A DNA stretch of 64,000 nucleotides from Pedobacter sp. L105 (GCF_009765875.1 NZ_LMUP01000002.1:682001-746000), one strand, 5' to 3'. Counted from the first letter of the stretch, positions 16,586 through 25,621 are shown. Translations and numbers: made by a program. Notes: generated by a model not told the origin, from the sequence alone.

Positions 16586-17221
16586 ATGGAAAATCAGCCT
16601 TTATCTATACTGAACGAAGCCGAGCAACGCGTCTTGGGTGTATTAATCGAAAAGAGTAAAACTACTCCCGACTATTACCCAATGACAATCTCGGCTTTAA
16701 CAACTGCCTGCAACCAGAAAACATCCAGGAACCCAATAGTAAACTACGATGAAGAAACGGTTATCCTTACACTCAATACATTAAAAATTAAAGGCCTAAC
16801 CAGTACAGCAACAGGGGGAAGCAGTCGCAGTACAAAGTATAAACACAATCTTGCTATCGTTCATCCTTTGGTTCCGGCCGAACTAACCATTATTTGCCTG
16901 CTGCTTTTACGCGGTGCTTTAACACCAGGAGAGATTAACACAAATTCTGCACGCCTGTATGAATTTGAAACCATCGAGGAAATTCAGGATATCTTAAATA
17001 AACTTGCTTCCGAAAGTCCTGCGTTTGTTAAACAGCTGGCAAAAAGACCCGGTCAAAAGGAATCCAGGTACATTCATTTACTGGGCCCTGTGGCCGAAGA
17101 ACAAAGTACTACAGAAGCTGATAGCCCAAAACCAGTAAATACAGATTTGGAACAAAGAGTACTGAAACTGGAACAGGAGCTGGAAGAAGTCAAAGAAATG
17201 CTTAACCTGCTGATGAATTAA
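16586..17221 (+). CDS. DUF480 (YceH-family) protein
   Basis: A 211-residue cytoplasmic protein of the YceH/DUF480 family. It starts with the typical LNEAEQRVLGVLIEKSKTTPDYYPMTISAL segment and contains two winged-helix domains (about 5-95 and 95-170). A C-terminal coiled coil (LEQRVLKLEQELEEVKEM) probably mediates dimerisation. The biological role of the family is unknown, and the fold suggests DNA binding. The start ATG at 16586 fits the family N-terminus. It is convergent with the following NTF2-like gene, with 4 bases between them. Confidence 0.9.
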   Translation: MENQPLSILNEAEQRVLGVLIEKSKTTPDYYPMTISALTTACNQKTSRNPIVNYDEETVILTLNTLKIKGLTSTATGGSSRSTKYKHNLAIVHPLVPAELTIICLLLLRGALTPGEINTNSARLYEFETIEEIQDILNKLASESPAFVKQLAKRPGQKESRYIHLLGPVAEEQSTTEADSPKPVNTDLEQRVLKLEQELEEVKEMLNLLMN

Positions 17222-17225
17222 TAGC

Positions 17226-17597
17226 TTAATCTAACGAAACAAAAAGTTCAGATTGCGTTAACCAATTTCCATTGACCTTACGCCACATAGCGGAATAATT
17301 CCCTCTGAATTTTTCCGTTTTGTAATGCCACACGCCTGTTTCCCAAGCCAGGATACCGCTTTCACCGATGGTAATGACCGAAGGAATACGTTCAAAAACC
17401 GGAGGGTCCGCCGCAAACATTTCTTTGAAAACTTTCAGCAATAATTTCTTCCCGATATATTGGCCACCTTCGCCCGATATGACAATGATATCGTCCATCC
17501 AGTATTGTGCAACACCCGCAGCACTGGCTTGAAGAATGGCTGTATTCGAATTTTTTCGAGCCAGCTGAATGCTTTCAATTTCTTTTTGTTGATCCAT
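17226..17597 (-). CDS. NTF2-like (DUF4440/SnoaL-type) protein, cytoplasmic
   Basis: A 123-residue cone-shaped-fold protein: N-terminal helix (EIESIQLARKNSNTAIL), then YWMDDIIVISGEGGQYIGKKLLL and a last strand GNWLTQSELF typical of DUF4440 and SnoaL-like domains. No signal peptide is seen, in contrast to the relative at 19006-19437. The ATG at 17597 is preferred over a GTG 21 bases upstream. Such proteins may be enzymes or ligand carriers, and the substrate is not predictable. Confidence 0.75.
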   Translation of the reverse strand: MDQQKEIESIQLARKNSNTAILQASAAGVAQYWMDDIIVISGEGGQYIGKKLLLKVFKEMFAADPPVFERIPSVITIGESGILAWETGVWHYKTEKFRGNYSAMWRKVNGNWLTQSELFVSLD

Positions 17598-17732
17598 TCC
17601 GATTAATTGATATCCCACAAAACTAACAAGAAATTATTGTGCTGCCCAATAATAATATGCTATTATAATGACCCTACCTTTTGATTAATACCTGAATTTT
17701 TCCCTAATTTAATTGCAAAATATAATATTAAG

Positions 17733-18992
17733 ATGCTTATAGGGATTATTGGGCTTGGAGACATGGGTAAACTTTACGCAAAACGCTTTACCAAAGCAGG
17801 ATACCAGGTTTGCGGTTCAGATATACCCGCTAATTACGAAAAATTACAGGAAGAACTTCTTCCCTTAGGAATAGAAGTATTAGAAGATGGCAGTGCTGTT
17901 TCGCGTAAAAGTGACGTGATCTTTTATGCAGTAGAAGCCGAAAAAATAGGTGAAGTAGTACAAAGGTATGGACCTTCTACAAAACAGGGTGCCATTGTTG
18001 CCGGCCAAACTTCTGTAAAACACCCGGAAATCGAGGCTTTTGAAAAATTTCTGCCTTCGAATGTGCATATCATCACTTGCCATTCACTACATGGTCCCGG
18101 CTTTGATTCTAAAGGGCAAACATTAATTGTAATTCCTCATCGTTGTGATGCAGCGGCGTATCAAAGGATGACAGACCTCCTGGCTGTACTGGAATCTGAA
18201 ATTGTTGAACTGAATTATCATGAACACGATAAGATTACTGCCGATACGCAGGCCGTTACCCATATGGGTTTTGAAAGTATGGGAACAGCATGGAAAGAAG
18301 CAGGTTTTTTCCCATGGGACAATACAGCTTACATAGGTGGAATAGACAATGTAAAAATCCTGACGATGTTAAGGATCTTTGGTTATAAAGCCCATATATA
18401 TGCTGGACTAGCCATTTTGAACCCCTATGCCCGTCATCAGATTAAACGTTATGCACAGTCTGAATCAGATCTTTTCAAAATGATGATCACAGAAAATGAG
18501 ACGGACTTCCGCACCCGGATAAGGAAAGTAAAAGATTTCCTTTTTCCGGATGATAAACAATTCCTGCTGCTAAATAACAAGGTGATGAAAGAGTTTTCCT
18601 TGTCTGGCCCCGGTGCTCCCCATACGCCTAATTCACATCTAAGCCTGCTCAGCATGGCCGATGCCTGGTATCATCTGAATATCAATCCTTATGATAACCT
18701 GATCTGCCAAACTCCACCCTTCCGCCTGCGTTTAGGCATTGTGGAATATCTTTTTAGAGATGAAGAATTGCTGGAAGAATCTGTTAACGCAGCGATATAC
18801 AATAAACAGATCCGGGCCGATGATCTGGAATTTCATTCTGCAGTTAGGGAATGGTCGTCCATTATCGGTTATGGTGATATGAACGGCTATAAACAGCACT
18901 TTAATGAAGCCAAAGTGTTTTTTGAAGACAGGCTGGAACATGGCAGGTTGCAAAGCGCAGAGCTGATCAGCAGACTGAATAAGGGCCACTGA
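17733..18992 (+). CDS. Prephenate dehydrogenase, resembling fungal Tyr1
   Basis: A 419-residue protein that begins with a Rossmann motif GIIGLGDMGKLYA and contains GQTSVKHPEIEAFEKFLP, HSLHGPG, EHDKITADTQAVTH, YAGLAILNP, PNSHLSLL and LEFHSAVREWSS. From memory these blocks, their order and the total length match the yeast prephenate dehydrogenase Tyr1, not the shorter (about 280-370) bacterial TyrA forms. The reaction is oxidative decarboxylation of prephenate to 4-hydroxyphenylpyruvate for tyrosine synthesis, with NADP or NAD. No ACT or chorismate-mutase domain is seen and no other aromatic-pathway gene is near. The start ATG at 17733 lies at the edge of the Rossmann strand, as usual. Confidence 0.85.
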   Translation: MLIGIIGLGDMGKLYAKRFTKAGYQVCGSDIPANYEKLQEELLPLGIEVLEDGSAVSRKSDVIFYAVEAEKIGEVVQRYGPSTKQGAIVAGQTSVKHPEIEAFEKFLPSNVHIITCHSLHGPGFDSKGQTLIVIPHRCDAAAYQRMTDLLAVLESEIVELNYHEHDKITADTQAVTHMGFESMGTAWKEAGFFPWDNTAYIGGIDNVKILTMLRIFGYKAHIYAGLAILNPYARHQIKRYAQSESDLFKMMITENETDFRTRIRKVKDFLFPDDKQFLLLNNKVMKEFSLSGPGAPHTPNSHLSLLSMADAWYHLNINPYDNLICQTPPFRLRLGIVEYLFRDEELLEESVNAAIYNKQIRADDLEFHSAVREWSSIIGYGDMNGYKQHFNEAKVFFEDRLEHGRLQSAELISRLNKGH

Positions 18993-19005
18993 TCAGCATA
19001 AGGAC

Positions 19006-19437
19006 TTAGGCCGGAACTTTGAACGCCCTCCGGCCAATCAGTTTCCAATCGCCTTTGATTTTCTTCCATACCAGTACAATGCCCAGTCGGACAGTTCCAG
19101 GCTTACCTCCGTCGTTAGTATTGGCGGTTAACGTATGGTTTACAACAGCAATATCGCCTGTTACCTTAATCTGCTGTCCGGTTAACTGGATATCTAAAAA
19201 ATCCGATTCCTTAGTAGAGATCGCTTTTACAAATTCTTCCTTGGTTTGTATTTTTCCGCTCGAATGACCATAAGTCAATTCATCAGAAAGTACGCTTTCC
19301 AAATCAGCCTTATTACCGCTGATCATGGCCAGTCTTAATTTCTCTACAGCCGAAGCTACGTTCGTTTCATCTTTGGATTGTGCATTTGCCAATAAACCTG
19401 TAATCAAAATCAGCAGCACGATGGATAGTTTCTTCAT
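19006..19437 (-). CDS. Secreted DUF4440/NTF2-like protein
   Basis: A 143-residue protein with a signal peptide (about 1-19, ending LLANAQ) and a single NTF2-like domain: VASAVEKLRLAMISGNKADL, LSDELTYGHSSGKIQTKEEF and the final strands LVWKKIKGDWKLIGR. It should be periplasmic. Ligand or catalysis is unknown. It is convergent with the prephenate dehydrogenase gene, 13 bases away, and divergent from the following kinase gene. Confidence 0.82.
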   Translation of the reverse strand: MKKLSIVLLILITGLLANAQSKDETNVASAVEKLRLAMISGNKADLESVLSDELTYGHSSGKIQTKEEFVKAISTKESDFLDIQLTGQQIKVTGDIAVVNHTLTANTNDGGKPGTVRLGIVLVWKKIKGDWKLIGRRAFKVPA

Positions 19438-19613
19438 AATTTATACTTGATGTTTAAAGTTATACAATTAATTTTTAGTTCGTACCCTGGCCCTGATTAA
19501 AGTTACACCTAAAAATGAACAGACAATTCGGAAAATGAACAGAAAAATAAAAAAAAGAATAGTTTCTTTTGTTGAAAGCCCAAATTAGAAATTACATTCT
19601 TAAGCATATCACT

Positions 19614-20819
19614 ATGTTGAAAAGCAATCCTCTGATTCCTGTAAATGAGCTGGAAAGAATAATCAGTCTGGCCGAACTCGACCTCGATTATACTGATCTG
19701 CAAGACCAGTTTAAAGACCTGACCCACTTAGCTGCAAAAATAGCAGGAACAGAAATTTCCCTGGTTAACCTGATCGATTCTTTTACACAATGGACAGTCT
19801 CCAGACATGGGTTAAATCTAAGCCAAATGCCACGGGAAGACTCTGTTTGTCAATATACCATCAATGAAAATCAAAGTTTTGAGGTTAGGGATCTTTCAGC
19901 GGATGAACGGTTTAAAGATAAGTTTTATGTGAATGGCCCGCTTAGCCTAAAATATTATTTCGGGATACCCTTAACTACCCATGATGGGCATAACATTGGT
20001 GCGCTTTGCGTAGCGGACAAAAAAGAGAAAAAAATAAGCCCCGAGCAGGCAGAACTGCTTAAAATTGTTGCCGATGAACTGGTAAACCGTCTGAACAGCT
20101 TAAGAGTTATATCCAACCTGAAGCAGCAATTAGCCGAAGCAAAAGAAACACAGAAAAAGATCGCTCATGATATCAGAGGTCCCATTGCAGGGATTATCGG
20201 ATTGGCCAGCCTGGTCACTCAGCAGGGTACAAACAATCAGGTGGAAGAAATGCTCGAATTTATTTCTATGATCCATAAAAGTGGCAAATCAGTCTTAGAG
20301 CTTGCTGACGAAATCTTAAATGAGCATAAAAAAAGACCCCTGCTGGAAGACGAGTTTAACCTCCAGCTCTTTAAAGAAAAACTGGAAGATCTGTTTGAGC
20401 CTCAGGCACGTAACAAGCAGATCAATTTAAGTATCTGGATTAGCCAGAGAACACAATATATTCCATTTTCAAAAAACAAACTCCTTCAGATTACAGGAAA
20501 CCTGATTTCCAATGCTTTAAAATTTACGCCAGCGGAGGGAAACGTGAAGATTGAACTTGATTTAAGCATTGAAACGAACTTTAACCTTCTAAAAATCAAG
20601 ATAACAGATTCAGGAATAGGCATGAACAATCAAACTATAAACAGCATTTTACATGGACATGTACTTTCAAGTACGGGTACGGACGGAGAAATAGGTTACG
20701 GATTTGGACTATCTGTAGTGAAGGGCTTAGTAGAAGGCCTTGACGGACAATTGACGGTACAATCACAGGAAAACCGTGGAACAACTTTTGAAATCCTGAT
20801 CAGACAAAAGCAACAATAA
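19614..20819 (+). CDS. GAF-domain sensor histidine kinase, soluble
   Basis: A 401-residue protein with a GAF domain (about 25-160, FGIPLTTHDGHNIGALCVAD), a short coiled coil, a HisKA domain with His185 in KKIAHDIRGPIAGIIG, and an HATPase_c domain (N box NLISNALKFTP, G1 DSGIGM, G2 GYGFGLSVVKGLV). There is no membrane segment, so it senses a cytoplasmic signal. No response regulator is adjacent, so it is an orphan kinase. The ATG at 19614 is preferred. The in-frame TTG 45 bases upstream would add a non-conserved extension. It converges with the thioredoxin gene, 8 bases apart. Confidence 0.87.
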   Translation: MLKSNPLIPVNELERIISLAELDLDYTDLQDQFKDLTHLAAKIAGTEISLVNLIDSFTQWTVSRHGLNLSQMPREDSVCQYTINENQSFEVRDLSADERFKDKFYVNGPLSLKYYFGIPLTTHDGHNIGALCVADKKEKKISPEQAELLKIVADELVNRLNSLRVISNLKQQLAEAKETQKKIAHDIRGPIAGIIGLASLVTQQGTNNQVEEMLEFISMIHKSGKSVLELADEILNEHKKRPLLEDEFNLQLFKEKLEDLFEPQARNKQINLSIWISQRTQYIPFSKNKLLQITGNLISNALKFTPAEGNVKIELDLSIETNFNLLKIKITDSGIGMNNQTINSILHGHVLSSTGTDGEIGYGFGLSVVKGLVEGLDGQLTVQSQENRGTTFEILIRQKQQ

Positions 20820-20827
20820 TCTTGTAC

Positions 20828-21124
20828 TTATAGATGTCTTTCAATAATACCTTGTAACTGATTGGCAGGGATTACACCAGATTGACGCCATTTGATCTCT
20901 CCATTTTTGAAAAGAATGAGTGTAGGCACACCCTGAATCTGATATTTACCCGAGACCGCAGGATTTTTATCTACATCAACTTTCAAAATGGTGGCACGTT
21001 CACCCAGCATACCTTTTAACTGCTGAAGGATTGGAGCCATCATTTTACAGGGGCCACACCATTCTGCTGAAAAATCTACCAATACTGGTTTTTCTGATTT
21101 AATAATCTCTGCGAAGTTTGACAT
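20828..21124 (-). CDS. Thioredoxin
   Basis: A 98-residue classical thioredoxin with the active site WCGPC (Cys23 and Cys26), the cis-proline loop [11 protein letters not shown] and the VDVDKNP segment. It is a cytoplasmic disulfide reductant working with thioredoxin reductase (not in this window). The ATG at 21124 gives the normal short N-terminus. Upstream in-frame starts would run back towards a terminator hairpin at 21186-21222 and are rejected. It is a single gene after the terminator of the MFS transporter. Confidence 0.95.
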   Translation of the reverse strand: MSNFAEIIKSEKPVLVDFSAEWCGPCKMMAPILQQLKGMLGERATILKVDVDKNPAVSGKYQIQGVPTLILFKNGEIKWRQSGVIPANQLQGIIERHL

Positions 21125-21185
21125 ATCCTTAGTTTTAGAGGATAACATTTGGTCATTACATATTGTTTGATACAGGCTATTTAAA

Positions 21186-21222
21186 AAAAGAGACGGGGAT
21201 ATCACTTTCGCAATATCCCCGC
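21186..21222 (-). terminator. Rho-independent terminator
   Basis: On the minus strand a stem of GGCGGGGATAT with ATATCCCCGTC (one G-U pair, core 21220-21213 with 21202-21195) is followed by TCTTTTTTT. It lies about 100 bases past the MFS stop at 21324 and upstream of the thioredoxin start. Confidence 0.82.
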
Positions 21223-21323
21223 CATCTAAATTAACGCTCTCGTATATATAGACGCTAATAAATAGAGATTATTATATCAACCTCAAAATATTTTTAAGGT
21301 TACGCTTTTAAGCTGTTTAATAT

Positions 21324-22478
21324 TTATGCTATTTCGTTTTTCTGGTACTTAAAGACCAGCTGTGAAATAGGAATCAGCATCAGCCCGCAAAATCCAAATA
21401 CAATAAATGCAATCCGCAACCCGAAAGCATGCGATAGATAACCAATTAGCGGAGGGCCTAAAAATGTCCCTGTGATATAGTAGGTAGCAATAATAGAAAT
21501 AGCCATTCCTGCAGAATACTTCCTGGAGTTGCCCGCCATCGAATACGACATCGGAATGACTGATGCGGTACCAAAGCCTACCAGTGAAAAACCAATCATG
21601 GCTGTCCAGAACTGCGGCACCAGTGTGGCCATGGCAATTCCTGAAACAATAAACAATGCACTCAAGATATAAGTACCCGCCATCCCTATTTTTCCAATCA
21701 CGAAGTCGGAAAGGAATCTTGACGCCGCCATAAACAGCATAAAGATTAAATACCCATAAGTAAAGATCTTAATGTTCAGCACCTGCTGAAAATAAATCCC
21801 GCTCCAGTCGAACATCCCTCCCTCGCAAATAGCAGAAAGGAAAGCTACTATTCCCAAACATAGGATATAAGGATCAGGCTTGCCAAGAATAATCTTATTA
21901 CCACTCGTCGACCTGTCATTTGCCAGTAGAAACTGAAAAGCATAACAGGTAATGAGTAAGGTGATACCACATACGATCAAAAAATGCACCTGTAAAGAAA
22001 CATTAAGCGCAAGCATCGCTGTAGAAAAGGCTACTCCGATAATCCCCCCGGTGCTCCAGAAACCATGAAAAGATCCGTTGATCTTTTTATCAAACAGCTT
22101 CTGAACAGTGATAGCCTGGGTATTCATAGAAATATTGAAAATACGCGATGTAAAAGCAAAGAGTACCACAGCTACAATCAGTGCAACAGTACTATGCGTA
22201 AAACCAATTAAGGCCATCGCTACAGAATTCAGGCCATATCCAACAGCTAAGGGAACACGACTATTATATTTTGACACCAGCCACCCTGTAATGGGTAAGC
22301 CGATCAGAGACCCAATGGGCATGGCAAGCAGTATAGAACCCAATTCAGCATCATTAAAACCAAAAGCCATTTTGATGGTAGGGATCCTTGACGCCCAGGT
22401 TGCAAAACTGAACCCGGACATAAAAAAAAAGGTACTTAAAAATACCCTGTGCTTATTTTTTGAGATAATAGCATTCAT
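21324..22478 (-). CDS. MFS transporter, YbjJ/FucP-like
   Basis: A 384-residue membrane protein with 12 predicted helices. Its N-terminus (FFFMSGFSFATWASRIPTIKMAFGFNDAELGSILLAMPIGSLIGLP) is typical of YbjJ-like MFS proteins related to the fucose permease group. The substrate is unknown, and sugars or toxic metabolites are both possible. It is followed, after about 100 bases, by a strong terminator. The preceding gene on the same strand is a DNA glycosylase 41 bases upstream, so they could share a transcript. Confidence 0.85.
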   Translation of the reverse strand: MNAIISKNKHRVFLSTFFFMSGFSFATWASRIPTIKMAFGFNDAELGSILLAMPIGSLIGLPITGWLVSKYNSRVPLAVGYGLNSVAMALIGFTHSTVALIVAVVLFAFTSRIFNISMNTQAITVQKLFDKKINGSFHGFWSTGGIIGVAFSTAMLALNVSLQVHFLIVCGITLLITCYAFQFLLANDRSTSGNKIILGKPDPYILCLGIVAFLSAICEGGMFDWSGIYFQQVLNIKIFTYGYLIFMLFMAASRFLSDFVIGKIGMAGTYILSALFIVSGIAMATLVPQFWTAMIGFSLVGFGTASVIPMSYSMAGNSRKYSAGMAISIIATYYITGTFLGPPLIGYLSHAFGLRIAFIVFGFCGLMLIPISQLVFKYQKNEIA

Positions 22479-22519
22479 TCAGGGCAAAGATAAGCATCCT
22501 GAATGATACCTTATACGAT

Positions 22520-23032
22520 TTACTGCCCAACATAAAGCAGTAATTCCTTCCATGCTTCAAGCTTTTGCTCAAAAGTTTTTGACGCATTGGCCCTGCTTGG
22601 CGAAGGCAATAAATGATAGATCTTATCCTCACTTTTTTTCACATGACGCAGGTAAAATTCCTCCGCTTTTTTACTGTCGAAAAAGACATGGCTAATCTTT
22701 GGGTATTGCTGATAAAAAGCTGTAAAATCATTGACCACTTCATTTTTGATGTTACTGTCCAGACTTCCTTCACAGGTACAGGATTCCAGCACATCCCATA
22801 AAGCAATTTCATGCTGTAATAAAAAATCCTTTCTGGATTCATAATCTGCAGCCAGCGGCTCATTAAAAAGCGTATAAATGAGTTTCCAGAAATGATTACC
22901 GGCATGTCCGTAATATTGCTGGAGGCTCAAAGAGCGGTCTCCAGGCATCGTGCCCAAAAGAAGTACCCTGCAATTTTCATCTGCTATCGGCTGGAAAGCA
23001 GTTTTTACAGGAATAAGTTCAGATTTATCCAT
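22520..23032 (-). CDS. Hypoxanthine-DNA (deoxyinosine) glycosylase, uracil-DNA-glycosylase superfamily
   Basis: A 170-residue protein with the superfamily motif LLLGTMPGDRSL near the start (motif I), HAGNHFWKLI, and the C-terminal motif LLPSPSRANA (motif II). This pattern fits the family 6 type hypoxanthine-DNA glycosylases that remove deaminated adenine. The start ATG at 23032 is chosen over a TTG nine bases upstream. It is cytoplasmic and acts in base-excision repair. Substrate preference (hypoxanthine or uracil) is inferred from family resemblance only. Confidence 0.82.
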   Translation of the reverse strand: MDKSELIPVKTAFQPIADENCRVLLLGTMPGDRSLSLQQYYGHAGNHFWKLIYTLFNEPLAADYESRKDFLLQHEIALWDVLESCTCEGSLDSNIKNEVVNDFTAFYQQYPKISHVFFDSKKAEEFYLRHVKKSEDKIYHLLPSPSRANASKTFEQKLEAWKELLLYVGQ

Positions 23033-23116
23033 GATATACAATTATAAGTATTTAACAACTAGCCTATATATAAGTTCTAATAATTTCTAAGATGACCATA
23101 GCCATCTTAAATATGC

Positions 23117-23124
23117 TACCTTTG
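23117..23124 (+). promoter_or_regulatory. Candidate -7 promoter element (TAnnTTTG)
   Basis: TACCTTTG lies 25 bases before the ATG of the CvfB-like gene and matches the Bacteroidota sigma-A -7 consensus. No good -33 TTTG is found at the usual distance. A small inverted repeat AAGATG/CATCTT sits just upstream. Confidence 0.35.
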
Positions 23125-23149
23125 CAGATTGAATAACAGTAAACACTAA

Positions 23150-23983
23150 ATGATACAGATAGGACAATACAACGAGCTGCGGATTATAAACAAAACGGAA
23201 ACAGGCCTTATCCTTTCTGATGGCGATAAAGAAGCGCTGCTGGCTTATAACCACGTTCCAAAAGATGCAGAAATAGGCCATAACATAAATGTTTTTGTGT
23301 ACATGAACAAAGATGGTAAACTACATGCCACTACACAGAAACCCTTAGCTTGCGTAGGTGATTTCGCTTACCTGACCGTTGTAGAAGATGGTGAAAACGG
23401 TGTTTTTATGGATATTGGTATTGATAAAGATATCTATGTTCCTGAAAAAGAACAAAAACGCCCCATGTTTAAAGGTGATAAACATGTGGTATATGTTTTC
23501 CTGGACGATAGTAATGACCGTATGGTAGCTTCTTCCAGATTAACCAATTATGTTGAAGAGGAAGAGATAAATTTTGAAGAAGGAGATGAAGTAAGCTTAC
23601 TAATTGCAGACCGGAGCGATTTAGGCTACAATGCCATCATTGATAATAAATACATAGGTTTATTGTATACCAACGAATTATTTGATCAGCTGAACCCTGG
23701 TGAAATAAGAAAAGGATGGATTAAAAAAGTACGTATAGGCGGAAAGATCGATTTGAGCCTACAACCTATGGGTTATGGCCATATCCTGGACACAAAAGAA
23801 GTACTGATTAAACTTTTAGAAGAGAATAAAGGCGTGTTAGCCTTAGGCGATAAAAGTTCACCTGAAGACATTTATGAGATCTTAAAGATCAGCAAGAAAG
23901 CATTTAAAAAGACTACAGGAGCGCTATATAAAGAGCGTTTGATCATGATCGGCGACCACGAGATCACATTGATATCTGAATAA
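23150..23983 (+). CDS. S1-like RNA-binding protein, CvfB/YitL family
   Basis: A 277-residue cytoplasmic protein built of tandem S1-like OB folds followed by a winged-helix end: strands at about 1-60 (YNELRIINKTETGLILSDGD), the second at about 65-140 (GDFAYLTVVEDGENGVFMDIGIDKD), the third at about 145-215, and the C-terminal helix-turn-helix (SPEDIYEILKISKKAFKKTTGALYKERLI). This is the layout of CvfB. Staphylococcal CvfB is known as a virulence and RNA-related regulator. The role here is unknown. The gene has a TAnnTTTG element and ends at the bidirectional terminator 23990-24019. Confidence 0.88.
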   Translation: MIQIGQYNELRIINKTETGLILSDGDKEALLAYNHVPKDAEIGHNINVFVYMNKDGKLHATTQKPLACVGDFAYLTVVEDGENGVFMDIGIDKDIYVPEKEQKRPMFKGDKHVVYVFLDDSNDRMVASSRLTNYVEEEEINFEEGDEVSLLIADRSDLGYNAIIDNKYIGLLYTNELFDQLNPGEIRKGWIKKVRIGGKIDLSLQPMGYGHILDTKEVLIKLLEENKGVLALGDKSSPEDIYEILKISKKAFKKTTGALYKERLIMIGDHEITLISE

Positions 23984-23989
23984 TATTAA

Positions 23990-24019
23990 CCGGTTCTCTC
24001 ACCTTAGTCAGAGAACCGG
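23990..24019. terminator. Bidirectional terminator
   Basis: CCGGTTCTCT (23990-23999) and AGAGAACCGG (24010-24019) form a perfect 10-bp stem with a 10-base loop between the convergent CvfB-like and GNAT genes. Confidence 0.78.
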
Positions 24020-24025
24020 CTGATT

Positions 24026-24523
24026 CTATCCCGTTATCGTATACAACATCCAGATCGTACAGGAAAAATGACCTGTATTCCCAACGGGCTGATCCAGTAA
24101 CTCAAAGCCCAATTTTTTATAAGCCGAAACGGCATCCTTCAATTCAGGCATCGATTCAAGATATATTTTTTTATACCCCATCGTTCCTGCCAGGTCAATA
24201 CATTTACGCATCAGTGTTTTCCCCAGCCCTTTTCCTCGATATGAAGGAGCCAGGTACATTTTCACCAGCTCTACAGTATCATCGGGCAATCCATCTGAAG
24301 GATATAAACCAACACCGCCAATAACTTCTTCACCTGAAAGGGCTATGAAATATTTGCTGCCCTCTACCCGGAAAGACTCATACAAACGATCTGTACTTTC
24401 ATCAAAATAGGCTGTTCCTGGAATAGCTAATCCAAATTCTTCTAAACTCTGCCTCAGTATTAAAGCCATTGCAGCATTATCCCTGGGCTGTATTTCTCTT
24501 ATAATTAGATTATTTTCTGGCAT
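24026..24523 (-). CDS. GNAT-family N-acetyltransferase
   Basis: A 165-residue acetyltransferase with the GNAT core: motif A for acetyl-CoA binding (VKMYLAPSYRGKGLGKTLMRKCIDLA) and motif B (YKKIYLESMPELKDAVSAYKKLGFELL). The acceptor is unknown. The ATG at 24523 gives the usual N-terminus (ENNLIIREIQPRDNAAM). An in-frame start 48 bases upstream would lie inside the small gene that precedes it. The start overlaps the end of that gene (24510-24674) by 14 bases, so the two are probably translated together. Confidence 0.87.
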   Translation of the reverse strand: MPENNLIIREIQPRDNAAMALILRQSLEEFGLAIPGTAYFDESTDRLYESFRVEGSKYFIALSGEEVIGGVGLYPSDGLPDDTVELVKMYLAPSYRGKGLGKTLMRKCIDLAGTMGYKKIYLESMPELKDAVSAYKKLGFELLDQPVGNTGHFSCTIWMLYTITG

Positions 24524-24674
24524 CAAGATATTTTGGAAAACCATGTTCCTCCAGAAACTTCTGGGAAGCATCAGCTTTTTTTACAAAATAAGGATCATTG
24601 GTATAATCCCTTACTATACTGGTAACTACATCTTTCTTATATTCTTTTTTTTGTTTTACAGATTGATCAGACAT
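24510..24674 (-). CDS. Small protein (54 aa) upstream of the acetyltransferase
   Basis: An ATG at 24674 opens a 54-codon frame ending at TAA (24512-24510). The product is charged and soluble, with YKKDVVTSIVRDYTNDPYFVKK and FLEEHGFPKYLDARK, and has no signal or membrane segment. Its last 14 bases overlap the GNAT start in another frame, a normal translational-coupling layout. The amino-acid composition is that of a real protein. The partner acetyltransferase may act on it or with it, but that is speculation. Confidence 0.55.
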   Translation of the reverse strand: MSDQSVKQKKEYKKDVVTSIVRDYTNDPYFVKKADASQKFLEEHGFPKYLDARK

Positions 24675-24835
24675 TTCAGCATCCTTCTTTTAACCATATA
24701 AAATTAATAATTTATTCAACTCTTCAAACACTACCTTAAAGATAAATAATTAATATTTGAATTAAAGATTGTTTTAAAAAGAATTTATTGAACAAATAAG
24801 GTAGTTGTATCTATTATCTTATTAACGATTAAAAT

Positions 24836-25621
24836 CTATGCTATGATCTTTGACCGCATAATCTTATTATATACTCCGTTCCAAAGATTAATTCGCTGCT
24901 GCAATGACGCTACAGTAACTTCTTCGGCGGCTTTCCATTTATCTTCATCATCGCCGCACAATTCAGCAGTCATTTCCAAAGCCAGATTGCTGTGATGATC
25001 TCCATCAACTTCGATATGACGGTCGAGATAATATTTGATCAGGGACAGCTGATCAGGAAATTTTCTATTCAGGTCACCCACAATAGAGATGAACATATTA
25101 GGAATCAGATCCTCCCTGCCGAATGTAAAAGCAGCCGACTGTAGATACGATGTTTTGCTATTGATCACTTTAAACGTAAAATCTACAAATTCCCTCGCTT
25201 CCTTTGGAACTCCCGCGATAATATAAGCTTGCTCAAGGTTACCTGTCTCTTTTAATGTATGAATGAATTGATGAATTGCTGTGGCATCTGCTCCGCATTG
25301 CTCCATCGCTTCCAGGTACATCTCATAATGACTCTTACGTACACCTTCACCATCCACATCAGATTCTTCACCGGTTACAATCTCATTGATCAGGTATCTC
25401 GTATTTGCCGTACCAACGGGAAACCATGGCGTAGTAGTACAGGTTAATCCAATTTGCAGTGATTTAAGCAAGGACATAAAATCCCATACTGCATATACAT
25501 GATATTGCATAAATATCTTAAGGTCATCCAGATGAGTGATAACTGAATATACCTTATGATTAATAATTTCCTGTCTTAACGGCTCAATTACCGATTGTAT
25601 TTTGGTGATCTGGTGATTCAT
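24836..25621 (-). CDS. DUF3050 protein, haem-oxygenase-like fold
   Basis: A 261-residue all-helical cytoplasmic protein of the DUF3050 family. Conserved-looking elements are YHVYAVWDFMSLLK near residue 40-53, TTTPWFPVG, SHYEMYLEAM and YYLDRHIEVDGDHHS near 205-220. The carboxylate and histidine pairs (E and H in the last motif) resemble metal-ligand positions in haem-oxygenase-like di-iron proteins, suggesting an oxidase or oxygenase. Substrate and metal are unknown. It is a single gene with divergent, distant neighbours. Confidence 0.8.
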   Translation of the reverse strand: MNHQITKIQSVIEPLRQEIINHKVYSVITHLDDLKIFMQYHVYAVWDFMSLLKSLQIGLTCTTTPWFPVGTANTRYLINEIVTGEESDVDGEGVRKSHYEMYLEAMEQCGADATAIHQFIHTLKETGNLEQAYIIAGVPKEAREFVDFTFKVINSKTSYLQSAAFTFGREDLIPNMFISIVGDLNRKFPDQLSLIKYYLDRHIEVDGDHHSNLALEMTAELCGDDEDKWKAAEEVTVASLQQRINLWNGVYNKIMRSKIIA

